The notes: a model not told the origin generated them from the letters alone. Counted from the first letter of the stretch, positions 17,323 to 26,612 are shown. The stretch: 64,000 bases of DNA from Prolixibacter sp. NT017 (GCF_009617875.1 NZ_BLAV01000001.1:2914001-2978000), one strand, 5' to 3'. Numbers and translations: made by a program.

Positions 17323-18204
17323 TCAAACGTCGATGCCGAACATGATCCGGACGAGATACCCCAGTCCAAACGATATCAATCCGACCACCGTACTCAGGAT
17401 AACCATTTCCCAGAAACGTTTCCGGAAAGGTTGATCGTTAGCGACCGATATATAATAACTATAAAGGAATACGACCAGCACCGAATCGATAACAGCCACA
17501 ATCAGCGCGACAAACGGTGAAGTAAAGAGCAGGTAGGGCACTACAAGGAAAACAACAGCAAAAACATAGGCGATACCGGTAAAGATGGCTGATTTGACAG
17601 CTCCTTCATGGTTACCTTCCGACTTATTAGACAGATATTCCGACGAAGACATCGACAGAGCACCAGCCAGTCCGGTGATGATGCCGGCCAACGCTACCAA
17701 ACGGGTATTCTGAAGTGCAAAAGTCAAACCGGCCAGCGTTCCCAGAATTTCCACCAAAGCATCGTTCAATCCCAGCACGATGGAACCGATGTATTTTAAC
17801 TTGTCCTCTTCGAGCAGGGCAATTAGCTGGTCCTCATGGTCATTCTCTTCCTTGGCGATGATCTTGGCCTCCGGGATTTCATCTGCTATCTCGTTGTAGT
17901 TGACCTGGGCACTCTCCTCCCCTTTCTCCATCAGCTTAATGCCGAATGTGATACCGAAAATCCGGGCTATCCAGTAAAATTTCCAAATCTTCCATTTACT
18001 CGGAGCGACTTCCGTTTCCGTGTACTCCTTCCAGATATCATAATGCTTGTGCTCATCGTCGGCAATGCGGCTCAACACCTCGGCATTATGCGGGTCACGC
18101 TGTTTGGCAGCCAGCTGCTTGTAAATATGATATTCGGTGATTTCGTTTCCCTGGGCGACCAGCAATTGACTTCTGGTTTCGGGGGACAATGGTTTACGTT
18201 TCAT
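17323..18204 (-). CDS. Rubrerythrin-VIT1/CCC1 fusion (MbfA-like iron exporter)
   Basis: A 293-residue protein. Residues 1-135 form a ferritin/rubrerythrin-like four-helix part with Glu/His pairs (GNEITEYHIYKQ, ADDEHKHYDIW, KEENDHEDQLI) able to bind two irons. Residues 140-293 are a VIT1/CCC1 transporter with five helices, opening with the signature GLNDALVEILGTLAGL and containing GALSMSSSEYLS. This architecture matches MbfA, which exports Fe(II)/Mn(II) and protects against peroxide in alpha-proteobacteria. Inner membrane. A Fur-type operator was not recognised upstream. Confidence 0.87.
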   Translation of the reverse strand: MKRKPLSPETRSQLLVAQGNEITEYHIYKQLAAKQRDPHNAEVLSRIADDEHKHYDIWKEYTETEVAPSKWKIWKFYWIARIFGITFGIKLMEKGEESAQVNYNEIADEIPEAKIIAKEENDHEDQLIALLEEDKLKYIGSIVLGLNDALVEILGTLAGLTFALQNTRLVALAGIITGLAGALSMSSSEYLSNKSEGNHEGAVKSAIFTGIAYVFAVVFLVVPYLLFTSPFVALIVAVIDSVLVVFLYSYYISVANDQPFRKRFWEMVILSTVVGLISFGLGYLVRIMFGIDV

Positions 18205-18317
18205 CGATGTTTTTGGTTCTTTTGATTTGAGGCAAAACTACATAATGTTTGGAAAACCAACTTCCTTTTCCCACTCCGTTTCGCTAAAAATCTCATTAAA
18301 AAACTCTTCTGTTTTAC

Positions 18318-18351
18318 GGATGTCATCCCTTCGAGGGATGACATCCTTTTT
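18318..18351 (+). repeat. GGATGTCATC hairpin, copy 1
   Basis: Perfect 13-bp arms (GGATGTCATCCCT / AGGGATGACATCC) with a TCG loop are followed by TTTTT. Unlike the other copies at 21099, 22102 and 48777 it does not follow a gene on its strand; it lies beside the hairpin module of the RAYT transposase. Confidence 0.8.
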
Positions 18352-18380
18352 CACTGTTGGAGCTTTGTCAAATTCGGGTT

Positions 18381-18751
18381 CAGTTGAACCCTTTCAGGGT
18401 TCTGGTTTGGTCCTGTCGTATTTTCCATGCATTCCATACATGGTTATTAAGTTTCGATCCCTCCGGGATCAATTATTCGGAGCGGGCATCTACTTGCCCG
18501 ACACTAGGGACCTTATGTCATGAGCCATGCAATTTACACATGACTATTCAGCTTGGATTCCTCCGAGATTTCGCGTTTTAACGCTTCGCCTTCAATAGTC
18601 GCATAGCCACGGAGTGGTTATCCATCAACTAAGACACTGAAGGTCCGCAGAAGATGAGCAATCCCGACAGGGATTGAAGCTTAGTAACCACAGGTGCAAC
18701 CTGTGGTTAAAAGGGTGGCTCACACCCTTAGACCGAACCCTGAAAGGGTTC
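18381..18751. repeat. Left multi-hairpin (REP-like) module flanking the RAYT gene
   Basis: A chain of short imperfect palindromes: GAACCC-GGGTTC (18386-18402), CCATG-CATGG (18425-18443), GATCCCTCCGGGATC (18456-18470), an AGCCACGGAGTGGTT block near 18607, ATCCC-GGGAT (18661-18674), a 25-base AACCACAGG/CCTGTGGTT palindrome (18685-18709), and GAACCC-GGGTTC (18735-18751). The same order recurs at 19219-19534 beyond the transposase. The last hairpin runs into the transposase stop codon. Confidence 0.8.
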
Positions 18752-19205
18752 AACTCTCAGCAAACACGTAGCGCTCGTCGTAGTCAATTCCGTGCTCTTT
18801 TAACAACCGGATGTACTCCTCCTGAAAACTGATCGCCCTATGATGCTCTTTCTGATTTTTCACATAAGCCACCAATCGCTCTTTCGCAGAGATAGAATAA
18901 GAAAAAGCGCCATACCCACTTTGCCAGCCATGAAACGATGGGAATATCTTTGTCTCTTTCAAAAACGCAGCGGTTGCCAACTTGATATCTTTTACCAGTT
19001 GGGCGGGCGCAATAGCTGGGTGAATATGCGTTACTATGTGCAGATGATTCTCCGTACCGTTTATCTGGTACAGATGGCATTTTTTATTCTGTAGTATACC
19101 TGCTATAAACTGATACAGCCTCCTCTGACCATCCAACTCCATTGTAGGCTCGCGAAACTTGGTAGATAAAACGATCTGGTAAAGGATTTGAGTGTAAGTA
19201 CTCAT
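18750..19205 (-). CDS. IS200-like (RAYT) Y1 transposase
   Basis: A 151-residue Y1 transposase-like protein. The HUH metal-binding motif is HLHI in the ENHLHIVTHIHP segment near residue 53, and the presumed nucleophile is the Tyr in LVAYVKNQKEHHR near residue 115. It appears complete and without frameshifts. No TnpB gene is next to it. Instead it is flanked on both sides by near-identical multi-hairpin modules, the arrangement of REP-associated tyrosine transposases, which are thought to spread short palindromes. It is probably domesticated or active on those hairpins rather than on a classical insertion sequence. Confidence 0.87.
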   Translation of the reverse strand: MSTYTQILYQIVLSTKFREPTMELDGQRRLYQFIAGILQNKKCHLYQINGTENHLHIVTHIHPAIAPAQLVKDIKLATAAFLKETKIFPSFHGWQSGYGAFSYSISAKERLVAYVKNQKEHHRAISFQEEYIRLLKEHGIDYDERYVFAES

Positions 19206-19218
19206 GGTTTATTTAGTT

Positions 19219-19534
19219 TGGTTGAACCCTTTTCAGGGTTCTGTTTTTTAGTCTGGTTTCAACCCCATGCATTGCATACATGGTTATTCAACTTCAATCC
19301 CTGCCGGGATTGCTTAATAGATCCGGTGCATATACTCATCTGTGCCTCATTCAGCTTTTTTCCATGCATTGCATACATAGTTGTTGAGCTTTAACCCCTA
19401 CCGGAATTACCCGTTTTTACTTCTTTACATATCAATAGTCCCATAACCACGAAGTGGTTAAAGTTCAGTAACCGCAGGTACAACCTGTGGATAAAGAGCT
19501 GCTACTGCCCTTAGCCCGAACCCTGAAAGGGTTC
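19219..19534. repeat. Right multi-hairpin (REP-like) module flanking the RAYT gene
   Basis: A direct, diverged repeat of the left module: GAACCC-GGGTTC (19224-19241), CCATG-CATGG (19265-19283), AATCCC-GGGATT (19296-19311), a second worn CCATGCATTGCATACAT block from 19352, TAACCAC-GTGGTTA (19444-19460), a worn AACCGCAGG/CCTGTGG block, and GAACCC-GGGTTC (19518-19534). Confidence 0.8.
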
Positions 19535-19624
19535 AACGACAAAAAGTGACTAGATTCGCTATCTTTTTTAAATTCCAAACCAATTTAATCAATTTATGAG
19601 TCTATCGAAATAGATTAATCTAAA

Positions 19625-20020
19625 GCAAGCGTGTTTCTCCCCTCCTCTAAATAGATTGCCATCCAGGAAAAATTGCTACGCCCGGATTTAAAATAAAGGG
19701 CTTTCGAGCAAATCCGCTTGCTTCTTCTTCTAAATAGAATATTGCTGAGCAAATATGTTTCACACTTTTCCTAAATAGAATATTGCTGAGCAAATGTGTT
19801 TCGCACTTATTCTAAATAGAATATCGCTGAGCAAATATGTTTCACGCTTATCCCAAATAGAATATCGCTGAGCAAATATGTTTCACGCTTATCCTAAATA
19901 GAATATCGCTGAGCAAATGTGTTTCGCACTTATTCTAAATAGAATATCGCTGAGCAAATATGTTTTGCACTTATCCTAAATAGAATATTGCTGAGCAAAT
20001 ATGTTTTGGAAACCATTGGC
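19625..20020. repeat. 41-bp tandem repeat array
   Basis: The word AAATAGAAT starts at 19732, 19773, 19814, 19855, 19896, 19937 and 19978, an exact 41-bp period. Each unit reads AAATAGAATAT, YGCTGAGCAAAT, RTGTTTYRCRC, then TTATYCT. Two worn units precede it (AAATAGATTGCC near 19648 and a GAGCAAATCCGC stretch near 19706). No frame is open through it. It lies between the hairpin module and the DUF6261 gene. Confidence 0.9.
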
Positions 20021-20324
20021 ATCCGAATCCTAATAAAACAGCAGGTCTGAACATGCCGCGCTACTAGCTCGCAACTGAACCATACCCCTTTTATCAACAC
20101 CGGGAAAATTATCTCCTCTTTTATTTTGATTAAAAATAAATTAGCCTAATACACTGGACATTTTGGGAAAAGTGCCATAGCTTTATTCTAGTTCTCAGAT
20201 CATAGCCAATAACAACACATTTACAAACGAGACAATTTATCATATCAATCAGAAAAATATTCAATCCAATAATTCATAGCAGGAAGCTATCATTTCAACT
20301 TCTGCCTGACAAAAATTTAATCTA
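20021..20324. other. AT-rich gap upstream of the DUF6261 gene
   Basis: No gene or clear hairpin is seen. It becomes AT-rich toward the DUF6261 start and probably holds that gene's promoter, though no exact TAnnTTTG box was found. Confidence 0.4.
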
Positions 20325-21050
20325 ATGAATCAAATTAATCATTTATCTAGTTCGGCTACGGTCCCCGAAGTGGCAGACGTAGCCAATCATGTGGGCATTG
20401 CAATCGATAATGCTACGCTGACTGACGAATACCTGAACGGTGAAAATGTAAAATTGAAAGGAAATGCGACTCTCATGGTCCGCGGTATTGGCTCCGAACG
20501 AGGAAAAGAACTAAAAGATGAACTCGATGCCGCCGATACCCGCAGAGACGCATTGTTTTCGGCCTTGATGCATTTTCTTCGAGGATATCAACGATGGAAC
20601 AAAAACTCAACGGGCGAGTCAGCTGATGTTCTCTACGCAATTATTAAATCGCACGGAGCGAACATTCCCCGATTGAGTATCGAAAAAGAAAGCGCTATGC
20701 TCGAATCAATTCTTGGCGCTTTCCAAAAGGAAGAAGCTACACAGGCTATTACATCGCTAAACTTAACCGAATTGGTTGCCGATTTACAAAGTGAGCAAGC
20801 ACATCTCCAGGAGGTTTATCAACAATCGGCCGAACTGGAATCCGAAAAACCTGAGGTAATAGCCCCATCAAGTATCAAACGCGAAACGCAGGTTATACTG
20901 AACGATATCATCGACTACCTGAATGCGATGAGTAAAGCGAATGCGGCAGTTTACAGCACATTAGCTGCCACGGTAGCAGAGCTGGTTAATACCTTGAATG
21001 ATAAGATCAAGGTTCGCCATTCAGATACAACAATCGACCAGAATAATTAA
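20325..21050 (+). CDS. DUF6261 family protein
   Basis: A 241-residue, soluble, almost entirely helical protein of the Bacteroidota family DUF6261. The ADTRRDALFSALMHFLRGYQRW block at residues 70-92 and the C-terminal helix pair ending ELVNTLNDKIKVRH are typical. No signal peptide or catalytic motif. Function unknown; genes of this family often occur in several copies per genome next to repeats, as here beside the 41-bp array and RAYT module. It ends before a GGATGTCATC hairpin. Confidence 0.75.
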   Translation: MNQINHLSSSATVPEVADVANHVGIAIDNATLTDEYLNGENVKLKGNATLMVRGIGSERGKELKDELDAADTRRDALFSALMHFLRGYQRWNKNSTGESADVLYAIIKSHGANIPRLSIEKESAMLESILGAFQKEEATQAITSLNLTELVADLQSEQAHLQEVYQQSAELESEKPEVIAPSSIKRETQVILNDIIDYLNAMSKANAAVYSTLAATVAELVNTLNDKIKVRHSDTTIDQNN

Positions 21051-21098
21051 AATCATTTCTTTAACCGGCAGAAGTTAATAGTAGATTGGAAAAAGTAA

Positions 21099-21132
21099 GG
21101 ATGTCATCGCTTCGAGGGATGACATCCTTTTT
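21099..21132 (+). terminator. GGATGTCATC hairpin, copy 2, after the DUF6261 gene
   Basis: Arms GGATGTCATCGCT and AGGGATGACATCC (one mismatch) with a TCG loop and five T follow the DUF6261 stop by 48 bp. It looks like an intrinsic terminator and belongs to a repeated sequence family. Confidence 0.8.
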
Positions 21133-21201
21133 GTAATGGTATTCCGGTATTTATTTTCAAACATAGCAGGATAGGAAAAGTTCGTTCAGGGAGCTTGTCT
21201 T

Positions 21202-21209
21202 TATCTTTG
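21202..21209 (+). promoter_or_regulatory. Exact -7 box close to the AraC/GyrI start
   Basis: TATCTTTG matches TAnnTTTG exactly but ends only four bases before the ATG of the AraC/GyrI gene. If used, the message would be leaderless. No -33 TTTG is at the right distance. Confidence 0.35.
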
Positions 21210-21213
21210 TTAT

Positions 21214-22074
21214 ATGAAAACAAAACCATCGACCAAAGAAGAATATATCCGGCGAATCAATAAGGTTGTCGAATATATCAATAACCATCTGACCGAAGAC
21301 ATGGATCTGAAGAAGCTGGCAGGGGTTTCCAACTTTTCTGAATTTCATTTCCACCGGATTTTTAAGGCGTTTCAGCACGAAACTCTGTCGGCATACATCA
21401 CCCGGATTCGGGTAGAGACAGCAGCCCGCCTGCTGCGTTATTCCGATTTACCCATCGAGACCATCGCCGGCAATGTTGGGTATGAGATGCCTTCCTCCTT
21501 ATCGAAATCGTTTAAAAAGTTTTATGGTATCACTCCGACCGAATACCGAACAAATAAAAATATATTCATTATGAAAAAAGAAATAGTAAACACTGAATTG
21601 AAGCTGAAAGCGCCTAAAATTATTGAACTTGAAGACAAAACCGCTATTTACATCCGGCTTACAGGGGCATATAACGACCTGGATTTCCCCGGAACCTTTG
21701 CAAAACTGTGGAGTTTTGTGAAGGAGCAGAAGTTGTATTCTGCGGGTATTGAGCATATTGGTGTTTATTACGACGACCCTAAAGTGACCGAAAGCAGCAA
21801 ACTGCGCTCGGATGTTTGCCTGGTCATCAAAAAGCCCGTTCAGCCGAAAGGCGAAATCGATGTGAAAGTGATACCCGGCGGTAAGTATGCAGTGTTCTCC
21901 TATCAAGGGCCATATAGTGATTTGGGAGCGGTGTATGACACCATTTTTTCGGAATGGTTGCCGGCAGACGGATGCGAATTGCGGGATCTTCCGGTATTTG
22001 AAAAATATGGCAACGCCCCGACCCGAACGGAACCCGGGAAACTGAAAACAGAGATTTACGTCCCCATTCAATAG
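21214..22074 (+). CDS. AraC family regulator with GyrI-like effector domain
   Basis: A 286-residue Rob/BmrR-style regulator. Residues 8-108 hold the paired AraC helix-turn-helix motifs (LKKLAGVSNFSEFHFHRIF and IAGNVGYEMPSSLSKSFKKF). Residues 120-286 form a GyrI-like domain that binds small lipophilic cations and drugs, ending KTEIYVPI. It probably activates efflux or stress genes in response to a ligand. A second AraC-type gene and an MFS pump follow directly, which are plausible targets. It ends at a GGATGTCATC hairpin. Confidence 0.9.
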   Translation: MKTKPSTKEEYIRRINKVVEYINNHLTEDMDLKKLAGVSNFSEFHFHRIFKAFQHETLSAYITRIRVETAARLLRYSDLPIETIAGNVGYEMPSSLSKSFKKFYGITPTEYRTNKNIFIMKKEIVNTELKLKAPKIIELEDKTAIYIRLTGAYNDLDFPGTFAKLWSFVKEQKLYSAGIEHIGVYYDDPKVTESSKLRSDVCLVIKKPVQPKGEIDVKVIPGGKYAVFSYQGPYSDLGAVYDTIFSEWLPADGCELRDLPVFEKYGNAPTRTEPGKLKTEIYVPIQ

Positions 22075-22101
22075 AATAGCTTAGCGAAAATCTCGGTTTA
22101 A

Positions 22102-22137
22102 GGATGTCATCTCTTGGAGGGATGACATCCTTTTTTT
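22102..22137 (+). terminator. GGATGTCATC hairpin, copy 3, after the AraC/GyrI gene
   Basis: Arms GGATGTCATCTCT and AGGGATGACATCC with a TGG loop and seven T, 27 bp past the stop. Confidence 0.85.
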
Positions 22138-22161
22138 GTCCTGATTTGTCGGATAATTGTC

Positions 22162-22192
22162 ATTGACGACAGGAAAGAACGATGTATCTTTA
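22162..22192 (+). promoter_or_regulatory. Candidate promoter of the GlxA-type regulator
   Basis: ATTG at 22162-22165 and TATCTTTA at 22185-22192 are separated by 19 bases, matching the Bacteroidota -33/-7 layout. The -7 box ends 25 bp before the ATG. Confidence 0.5.
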
Positions 22193-22217
22193 GCTTGTCA
22201 CGTGAAAAGAGAAGGCC

Positions 22218-23276
22218 ATGAAGAAGCAAGAGAACACTCCCGTCAAACACATCGTTATCCTGGCGTCGCCCAACACGTCGCTGCTGGATGTAACCGGTCC
22301 GATGGAAGTCTTCGCGAAAGCGAAACAGTACCTGCCCGAATTGACCGACCAGCCGCCGTTTGTTTACCAGCTGCATGTGGTGACCAACACTCCCGAGCTG
22401 CAGGTGACCACCTCCACGGGATTGCCCATTGTGTGCGAAAGCACACTCTTCGATATCCGTTATCCCATCGACACGTTGCTGATTGCTGGCTATACTACCG
22501 GTTTGCAGCTACTCGACCAACGCATCGAAGCAGATGAACTGCCGCCGCACATCTCCGACGTTAGTCCCGGCAAAGAGACCGTACAATGGTTACGGACACA
22601 CTGGAAAAATATCCGCCGCATTGGCTCGGTGTGTACCGGCGCTTTCCTGCTGGCCGAAGCCGGTATCCTGGATGGCCGGGAGGCTACCACTCATTGGCAC
22701 CGCTGCCAGCTGATGGCGACCATGTACCCCGAAGTAAAGGTGAACCCTGATCCCATCTTTGTGAAAGACGGTCCGGTATATACATCGGCCGGGATTTCCA
22801 CCGGACTGGACCTGGCCCTTTCGCTCGTGGAGGAGGATTATGGCCGTGACGTAGCGCTTTACGTGGCCCGTATGCTGGTGCTGTACCTCAAGCGCCCGGG
22901 CAACCAGTCGCAGTTTAGCGTGGTGCTGGCGCAACAGGAGGTCGATTACAATCCCATCCAAACCATCATTGACTGGATTCCGGAGCACCTGAATGATTCC
23001 CTTTCGGTAGAAAAACTGGCCGAACAGGCATCCATGAGTCCGCGAAATTTCTCCCGGGTCTTCGCCCGAAAAACCGGCATTACACCAGCACGTTACATCG
23101 AAAAGGTGCGCGTAGAAACAGCCCGGCGCCGGCTCGAAGAATCGAACCTGACGCTGGATGAAATTTCCGGAGAATGCGGACTGGGAAGTGCCGACACGCT
23201 TCGACGCCTGTTTCTGCGACATCTGAAAACCTCGCCCAGTGCCTACCGGCGAAGTTTCCAGACTGCTGTGCGATGA
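22218..23276 (+). CDS. GlxA family transcriptional regulator (DJ-1 + AraC HTH)
   Basis: A 352-residue fusion of a DJ-1/PfpI-like sensor (residues 10-205, with the elbow IGSVCTGAFLLAEAG) and a C-terminal AraC DNA-binding domain (residues 245-345, ending LRRLFLRHLKTSPSAYRRSF). Such proteins sense an unknown metabolite through the DJ-1 part. It runs tail to tail with the MFS transporter gene, three bases apart. Confidence 0.92.
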   Translation: MKKQENTPVKHIVILASPNTSLLDVTGPMEVFAKAKQYLPELTDQPPFVYQLHVVTNTPELQVTTSTGLPIVCESTLFDIRYPIDTLLIAGYTTGLQLLDQRIEADELPPHISDVSPGKETVQWLRTHWKNIRRIGSVCTGAFLLAEAGILDGREATTHWHRCQLMATMYPEVKVNPDPIFVKDGPVYTSAGISTGLDLALSLVEEDYGRDVALYVARMLVLYLKRPGNQSQFSVVLAQQEVDYNPIQTIIDWIPEHLNDSLSVEKLAEQASMSPRNFSRVFARKTGITPARYIEKVRVETARRRLEESNLTLDEISGECGLGSADTLRRLFLRHLKTSPSAYRRSFQTAVR

Positions 23277-23278
23277 GG

Positions 23279-24499
23279 TTATCCCGGGCAGGAAGCACTT
23301 TTCAGGGCCACCTGTTTCCGCTTGTATCGGGCAAATGAAATAAATACGACGCTGATACCGCCGACTAAGATGAGGTCGTACCAGGCAAGGCTCATCAATT
23401 CCGTCACGGGAATAAAGAGTAGCAACAGGTAAGTGATTCCCGACAGGAGAATATAGGTAAACCCGCCGACCAAACCACCAGCTATCCCTGCCATTTTGGG
23501 GAATCGGCTCAAACTGTAGGTGAATGAGTTATTGAAGATGAAAGCCGACGCCATCACGATGAAAAAGGTAAACCCGATAAGCGTATACAGGTTGGGCGCT
23601 ATCCGGAAGAACAGTATCATCAGGGCCAGCGTGGTAAACTGGACGATGTTGGCGATGAATAGCTTTTTGTTTAAATCGGTTTTAATGAGTGCTTTTCCCA
23701 GTAAATTTCCGCTGAGCCATCCCAGTCCGACAACCAGCAGCGAATAACCAACCGTGACCGAATTGTAGTGAAACGTATGCTCAATCAGGAACGGACTAGT
23801 GAGGGTGAATATCATCGCGACTCCGTAAGCGAGACCAGATAAGCTTATACTCAGAATAAAATCGAATGTTCCCAGCATCTTTGAATAGTTCGCGGCGATT
23901 TGCCGGAAATGAAATTTGGCCGGCGTGTGCAGGGTTTCTCCGCTGAAAATCCAGTCGAGAATAAAACCTGCCATGGAAGCTGCTCCCAGGAAATAAAAGT
24001 TATACCGCCATCCGAAGCTGCTTTGCAGGTAACCCCCAATAAATGGCGCTGTAATCGGGCCGATGGACCACACGATGGTCAGTACACTGAGGGCATGTTT
24101 CAACTTCTCGCCGTTGAACATATCCACCAGGAACGCTCGTTTGGCGACCAACACAATGCCAATGCTCACCCCCTGAATCGCCCGGAGAATATAGATGACG
24201 TGTATATCGGGGATAAGTGCAATGGCAAAGCTGGAGAGTGAAAATACCAGCAATGAAATCAGATTGAGCCGGTGCCGGCCAAAGCTGTCGAGCAAAATAC
24301 CGACAAAGAGCTGGCTGATGCCATAAAACACCAGGTAGATGCTCACTGAAGCCTGCATGTTTAATACACTAACATGTAAATCGCGGGCCATGGCCGGCAA
24401 TGACGGGGAATACAAATCAACCGCGATTCCCGATAACGGTGCAATGGCATATGCCAACATGGTGGCAAAGCCTTTATATTTTTCCTGAATCATTTTCAT
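23279..24499 (-). CDS. MFS multidrug transporter, Bcr/CflA-like
   Basis: A 406-residue inner-membrane protein with twelve predicted helices. The segment SPSLPAMARDLHVS after helix 1, the loop GILLDSFGRHRLN between helices 2 and 3, and the helix 5 stretch GPITAPFIGGYL are typical of the drug:H+ antiporter-1 Bcr/CflA group. Likely exports drugs or metabolites by proton exchange. Located beside two AraC-type regulators, one with a drug-binding GyrI domain, which suggests ligand-induced efflux (inference). Confidence 0.88.
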   Translation of the reverse strand: MKMIQEKYKGFATMLAYAIAPLSGIAVDLYSPSLPAMARDLHVSVLNMQASVSIYLVFYGISQLFVGILLDSFGRHRLNLISLLVFSLSSFAIALIPDIHVIYILRAIQGVSIGIVLVAKRAFLVDMFNGEKLKHALSVLTIVWSIGPITAPFIGGYLQSSFGWRYNFYFLGAASMAGFILDWIFSGETLHTPAKFHFRQIAANYSKMLGTFDFILSISLSGLAYGVAMIFTLTSPFLIEHTFHYNSVTVGYSLLVVGLGWLSGNLLGKALIKTDLNKKLFIANIVQFTTLALMILFFRIAPNLYTLIGFTFFIVMASAFIFNNSFTYSLSRFPKMAGIAGGLVGGFTYILLSGITYLLLLFIPVTELMSLAWYDLILVGGISVVFISFARYKRKQVALKSASCPG

Positions 24500-24583
24500 G
24501 TTTTTCTAGCTTGATGGTGAGGTATGGTCTTGTCTCCGGAGGCACTGCTTTTTAGTCCTACAAACTGTTGACTAAAATCCAAT

Positions 24584-25177
24584 TCAGCACAAGCTGCACC
24601 ACAGTTTACCGCGCAGTATGTGCTTTGACTGATTCTCCTCCAGAAATTGATTTGTTGTTTTCACGGTCGCATAAAAATAGTTGAGAGCTGCCAGGAAACT
24701 GTTATGAACTTCATCTGCTTTCACTATTTGTCCGTTGATCCCCTGGTCCCTCGTTGCACAAGCATCACCTATTAATGTGATGTTAAATCCGAAATCTTTT
24801 GCTGCTCTTGTAGTCGAGTCAACACACATATGCGTCATCATACCGCAAATCACCAAATCGGTAATATCATTGGCCCATAAATAATCAAGCAACTCTGTTT
24901 CTCTAAAGCTATTGGGATAATGTTTGACAATTACTTTCTCATTTTCTAATGGCCGTACATTTTCATGTATCTCAGCCCCTGGTGTATCGGGCAGAAAAAA
25001 TGTTGCTGTCGGTCTCGTTGCTATATGTTGAATATGTATGATTGGTAAACTATCTTCCCTGAATTTGTCAAGAACCAGCCTGGCATTTTTACTGGCTTCA
25101 ACCGAACCGACAAGCGACATGGTGCCTTCGTCAAAATAGTCGTTCTGAATGTCAATAATTAACAATGCTGTTTTCAT
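24584..25177 (-). CDS. Isochorismatase-like cysteine hydrolase
   Basis: A 197-residue hydrolase. The catalytic Asp9 lies in LLIIDIQNDYF, a Lys in EKVIVKHYPNSF, and the nucleophilic Cys in GMMTHMCVDSTTRAA near residue 118. The family covers isochorismatases, nicotinamidases and related amidases; the substrate cannot be assigned. The last 20 residues, with a CSLC end, go beyond the usual fold. Met1 is followed directly by the first strand, supporting the start. Single gene. Confidence 0.88.
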   Translation of the reverse strand: MKTALLIIDIQNDYFDEGTMSLVGSVEASKNARLVLDKFREDSLPIIHIQHIATRPTATFFLPDTPGAEIHENVRPLENEKVIVKHYPNSFRETELLDYLWANDITDLVICGMMTHMCVDSTTRAAKDFGFNITLIGDACATRDQGINGQIVKADEVHNSFLAALNYFYATVKTTNQFLEENQSKHILRGKLWCSLC

Positions 25178-25235
25178 ATTCTTTCTGTCATTATCCTGTC
25201 ATCCTGATTTCCCGCAACGAGGTGCAGAAAGTCAT

Positions 25236-25273
25236 TAAAAAATACCAGAGAAACGGTTGATGCTTCCCTGGTA
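25236..25273 (-). terminator. Terminator after the GAPDH gene
   Basis: Ten-base arms (TACCAGAGAA / TTCCCTGGTA, one G-U pair) followed on the minus strand by TTTTTT, 59 bp past the GAPDH stop. Confidence 0.8.
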
Positions 25274-25331
25274 CCTGTATTCCGTTTGCTTTGAGACCGA
25301 ATTGACTAAACGTCATTTCAGCCAAATTGTT

Positions 25332-26330
25332 TTACAATGCAGCAAAGTAGGCTGCCGTGCGCACCATCTGCGATACAAACGACATTTCGTTGTCGTACCA
25401 CGAAACGGTTTTCACCAGCTGTTGGTTTCCGGTGGTCACCACTTTAGTCTGCGTAGCATCAAACAATGAACCGTATGAAATACCAACAATATCGCCCGAT
25501 ACTACCGGGTCTTCAGTATAACCATACGATTCGTTGGCTGCGTTTTGCATGGTCTGATTAATCTCATCTACCGTTACCTGTTTTTCCAGCACCGTATAGA
25601 GCTCAACCACCGAACCGGCCGCTACCGGAACTCGCTGTGACGAACCGTCCAGTTTGCCTTTCAGCTCCGGAATCACCAACCCGATGGCTTTGGCTGCACC
25701 GGTAGTATACGGCACAATGTTGTTAGCCGCCGCACGCGACTTCCGGTAATTGATTTTCGGGTCGGGCGTGTCCATCAACGGTTGTGAGTTGGTGTATGCA
25801 TGAATCGTACTCATCTGTCCGGCTACAATGCCGAAGTTCTTGTTCAGCACATCGGCCATTGGTGCCAGGCAGTTCGTCGTGCACGATGCACAACTGATGA
25901 GATTATCGGACGGCTCCAGAATATCGTGGTTCACATTAAAGACAATGGTTTTCAAATCGGGTCCGGCCGGTGCCGAAATAATGACCTTCCTGGCGCCGGC
26001 TTTCAGATGTGCTGAAGCCTTTTCCGGCGAAGCAAAAAATCCGGTACACTCGAGAACCAGGTCGATGTTCATTTCCTTCCAGGGCAATGCTTCCGGATTG
26101 CGTTCGGCCAACACCGTTATGCTTTTCCCATTGACCACCAGGATATCGTCACCTGATTTGACATCGGCATCAAAAGTGCCTTGTGTAGAATCGTATTTTA
26201 ACAGGTAAGCCAGCATCGACGGTGCGCTGAGATCGTTTACCGCCACCACTTCCAGTTCCGGGTGGTTCTGCATCTTGCGGAAGGCCAATCTCCCGATCCG
26301 ACCAAATCCATTGATAGCAACTCTAATCAT
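25332..26330 (-). CDS. gap: Glyceraldehyde-3-phosphate dehydrogenase, type I
   Basis: A 332-residue glycolytic enzyme that oxidises glyceraldehyde 3-phosphate to 1,3-bisphosphoglycerate. The Rossmann motif [14 protein letters not shown] opens the protein, and the catalytic Cys sits in [12 protein letters not shown] near residue 148. The [19 protein letters not shown] segment after the second strand is normal for NAD-dependent type I enzymes. Full length, cytosolic, monocistronic with its own terminator. The 282-bp upstream gap contains one REP-like hairpin. Confidence 0.96.
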   Translation of the reverse strand: MIRVAINGFGRIGRLAFRKMQNHPELEVVAVNDLSAPSMLAYLLKYDSTQGTFDADVKSGDDILVVNGKSITVLAERNPEALPWKEMNIDLVLECTGFFASPEKASAHLKAGARKVIISAPAGPDLKTIVFNVNHDILEPSDNLISCASCTTNCLAPMADVLNKNFGIVAGQMSTIHAYTNSQPLMDTPDPKINYRKSRAAANNIVPYTTGAAKAIGLVIPELKGKLDGSSQRVPVAAGSVVELYTVLEKQVTVDEINQTMQNAANESYGYTEDPVVSGDIVGISYGSLFDATQTKVVTTGNQQLVKTVSWYDNEMSFVSQMVRTAAYFAAL

Positions 26331-26500
26331 ACCTTGTTCATTTTTGATGGTTCAACTGAACGGATTCGCTGTGTTCATCCGTGTTCTTTTTACATCCGCA
26401 AGGTACGGTGTCCCGCAATTGTCTGCAATGACAACTTTCCGACAAATACGGCCACCAAGAAGCAAAACCTTCGGTTTATTACCCCCGGGCTATGAAGCTT

Positions 26501-26517
26501 GAACTCCTTCAGAGTTC
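26501..26517. repeat. REP-like hairpin GAACTC-GAGTTC
   Basis: GAACTC CTTCA GAGTTC has the same geometry and similar sequence to the GAACCC TTTCA GGGTTC hairpins around the RAYT gene, so it may be a dispersed relative. Confidence 0.5.
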
Positions 26518-26612
26518 CTCTTAACGGTTATAACGCTCCCGGTAATTTTCAATGAAAGCTCCGCAACAACATCCTGCAGAACGATAGAAACAACAGGAAC
26601 AATAGGAACCTT

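Noticed and set aside
18750..19205. Classical IS200/IS605 insertion sequence
   Set aside because: No tnpB and no simple ends; both sides carry the same multi-hairpin module, which fits a RAYT better.
19732..20010. 41-bp repeats as a CRISPR array
   Set aside because: The whole 41-bp unit is conserved, so there are no unique spacers, and no cas genes are present.
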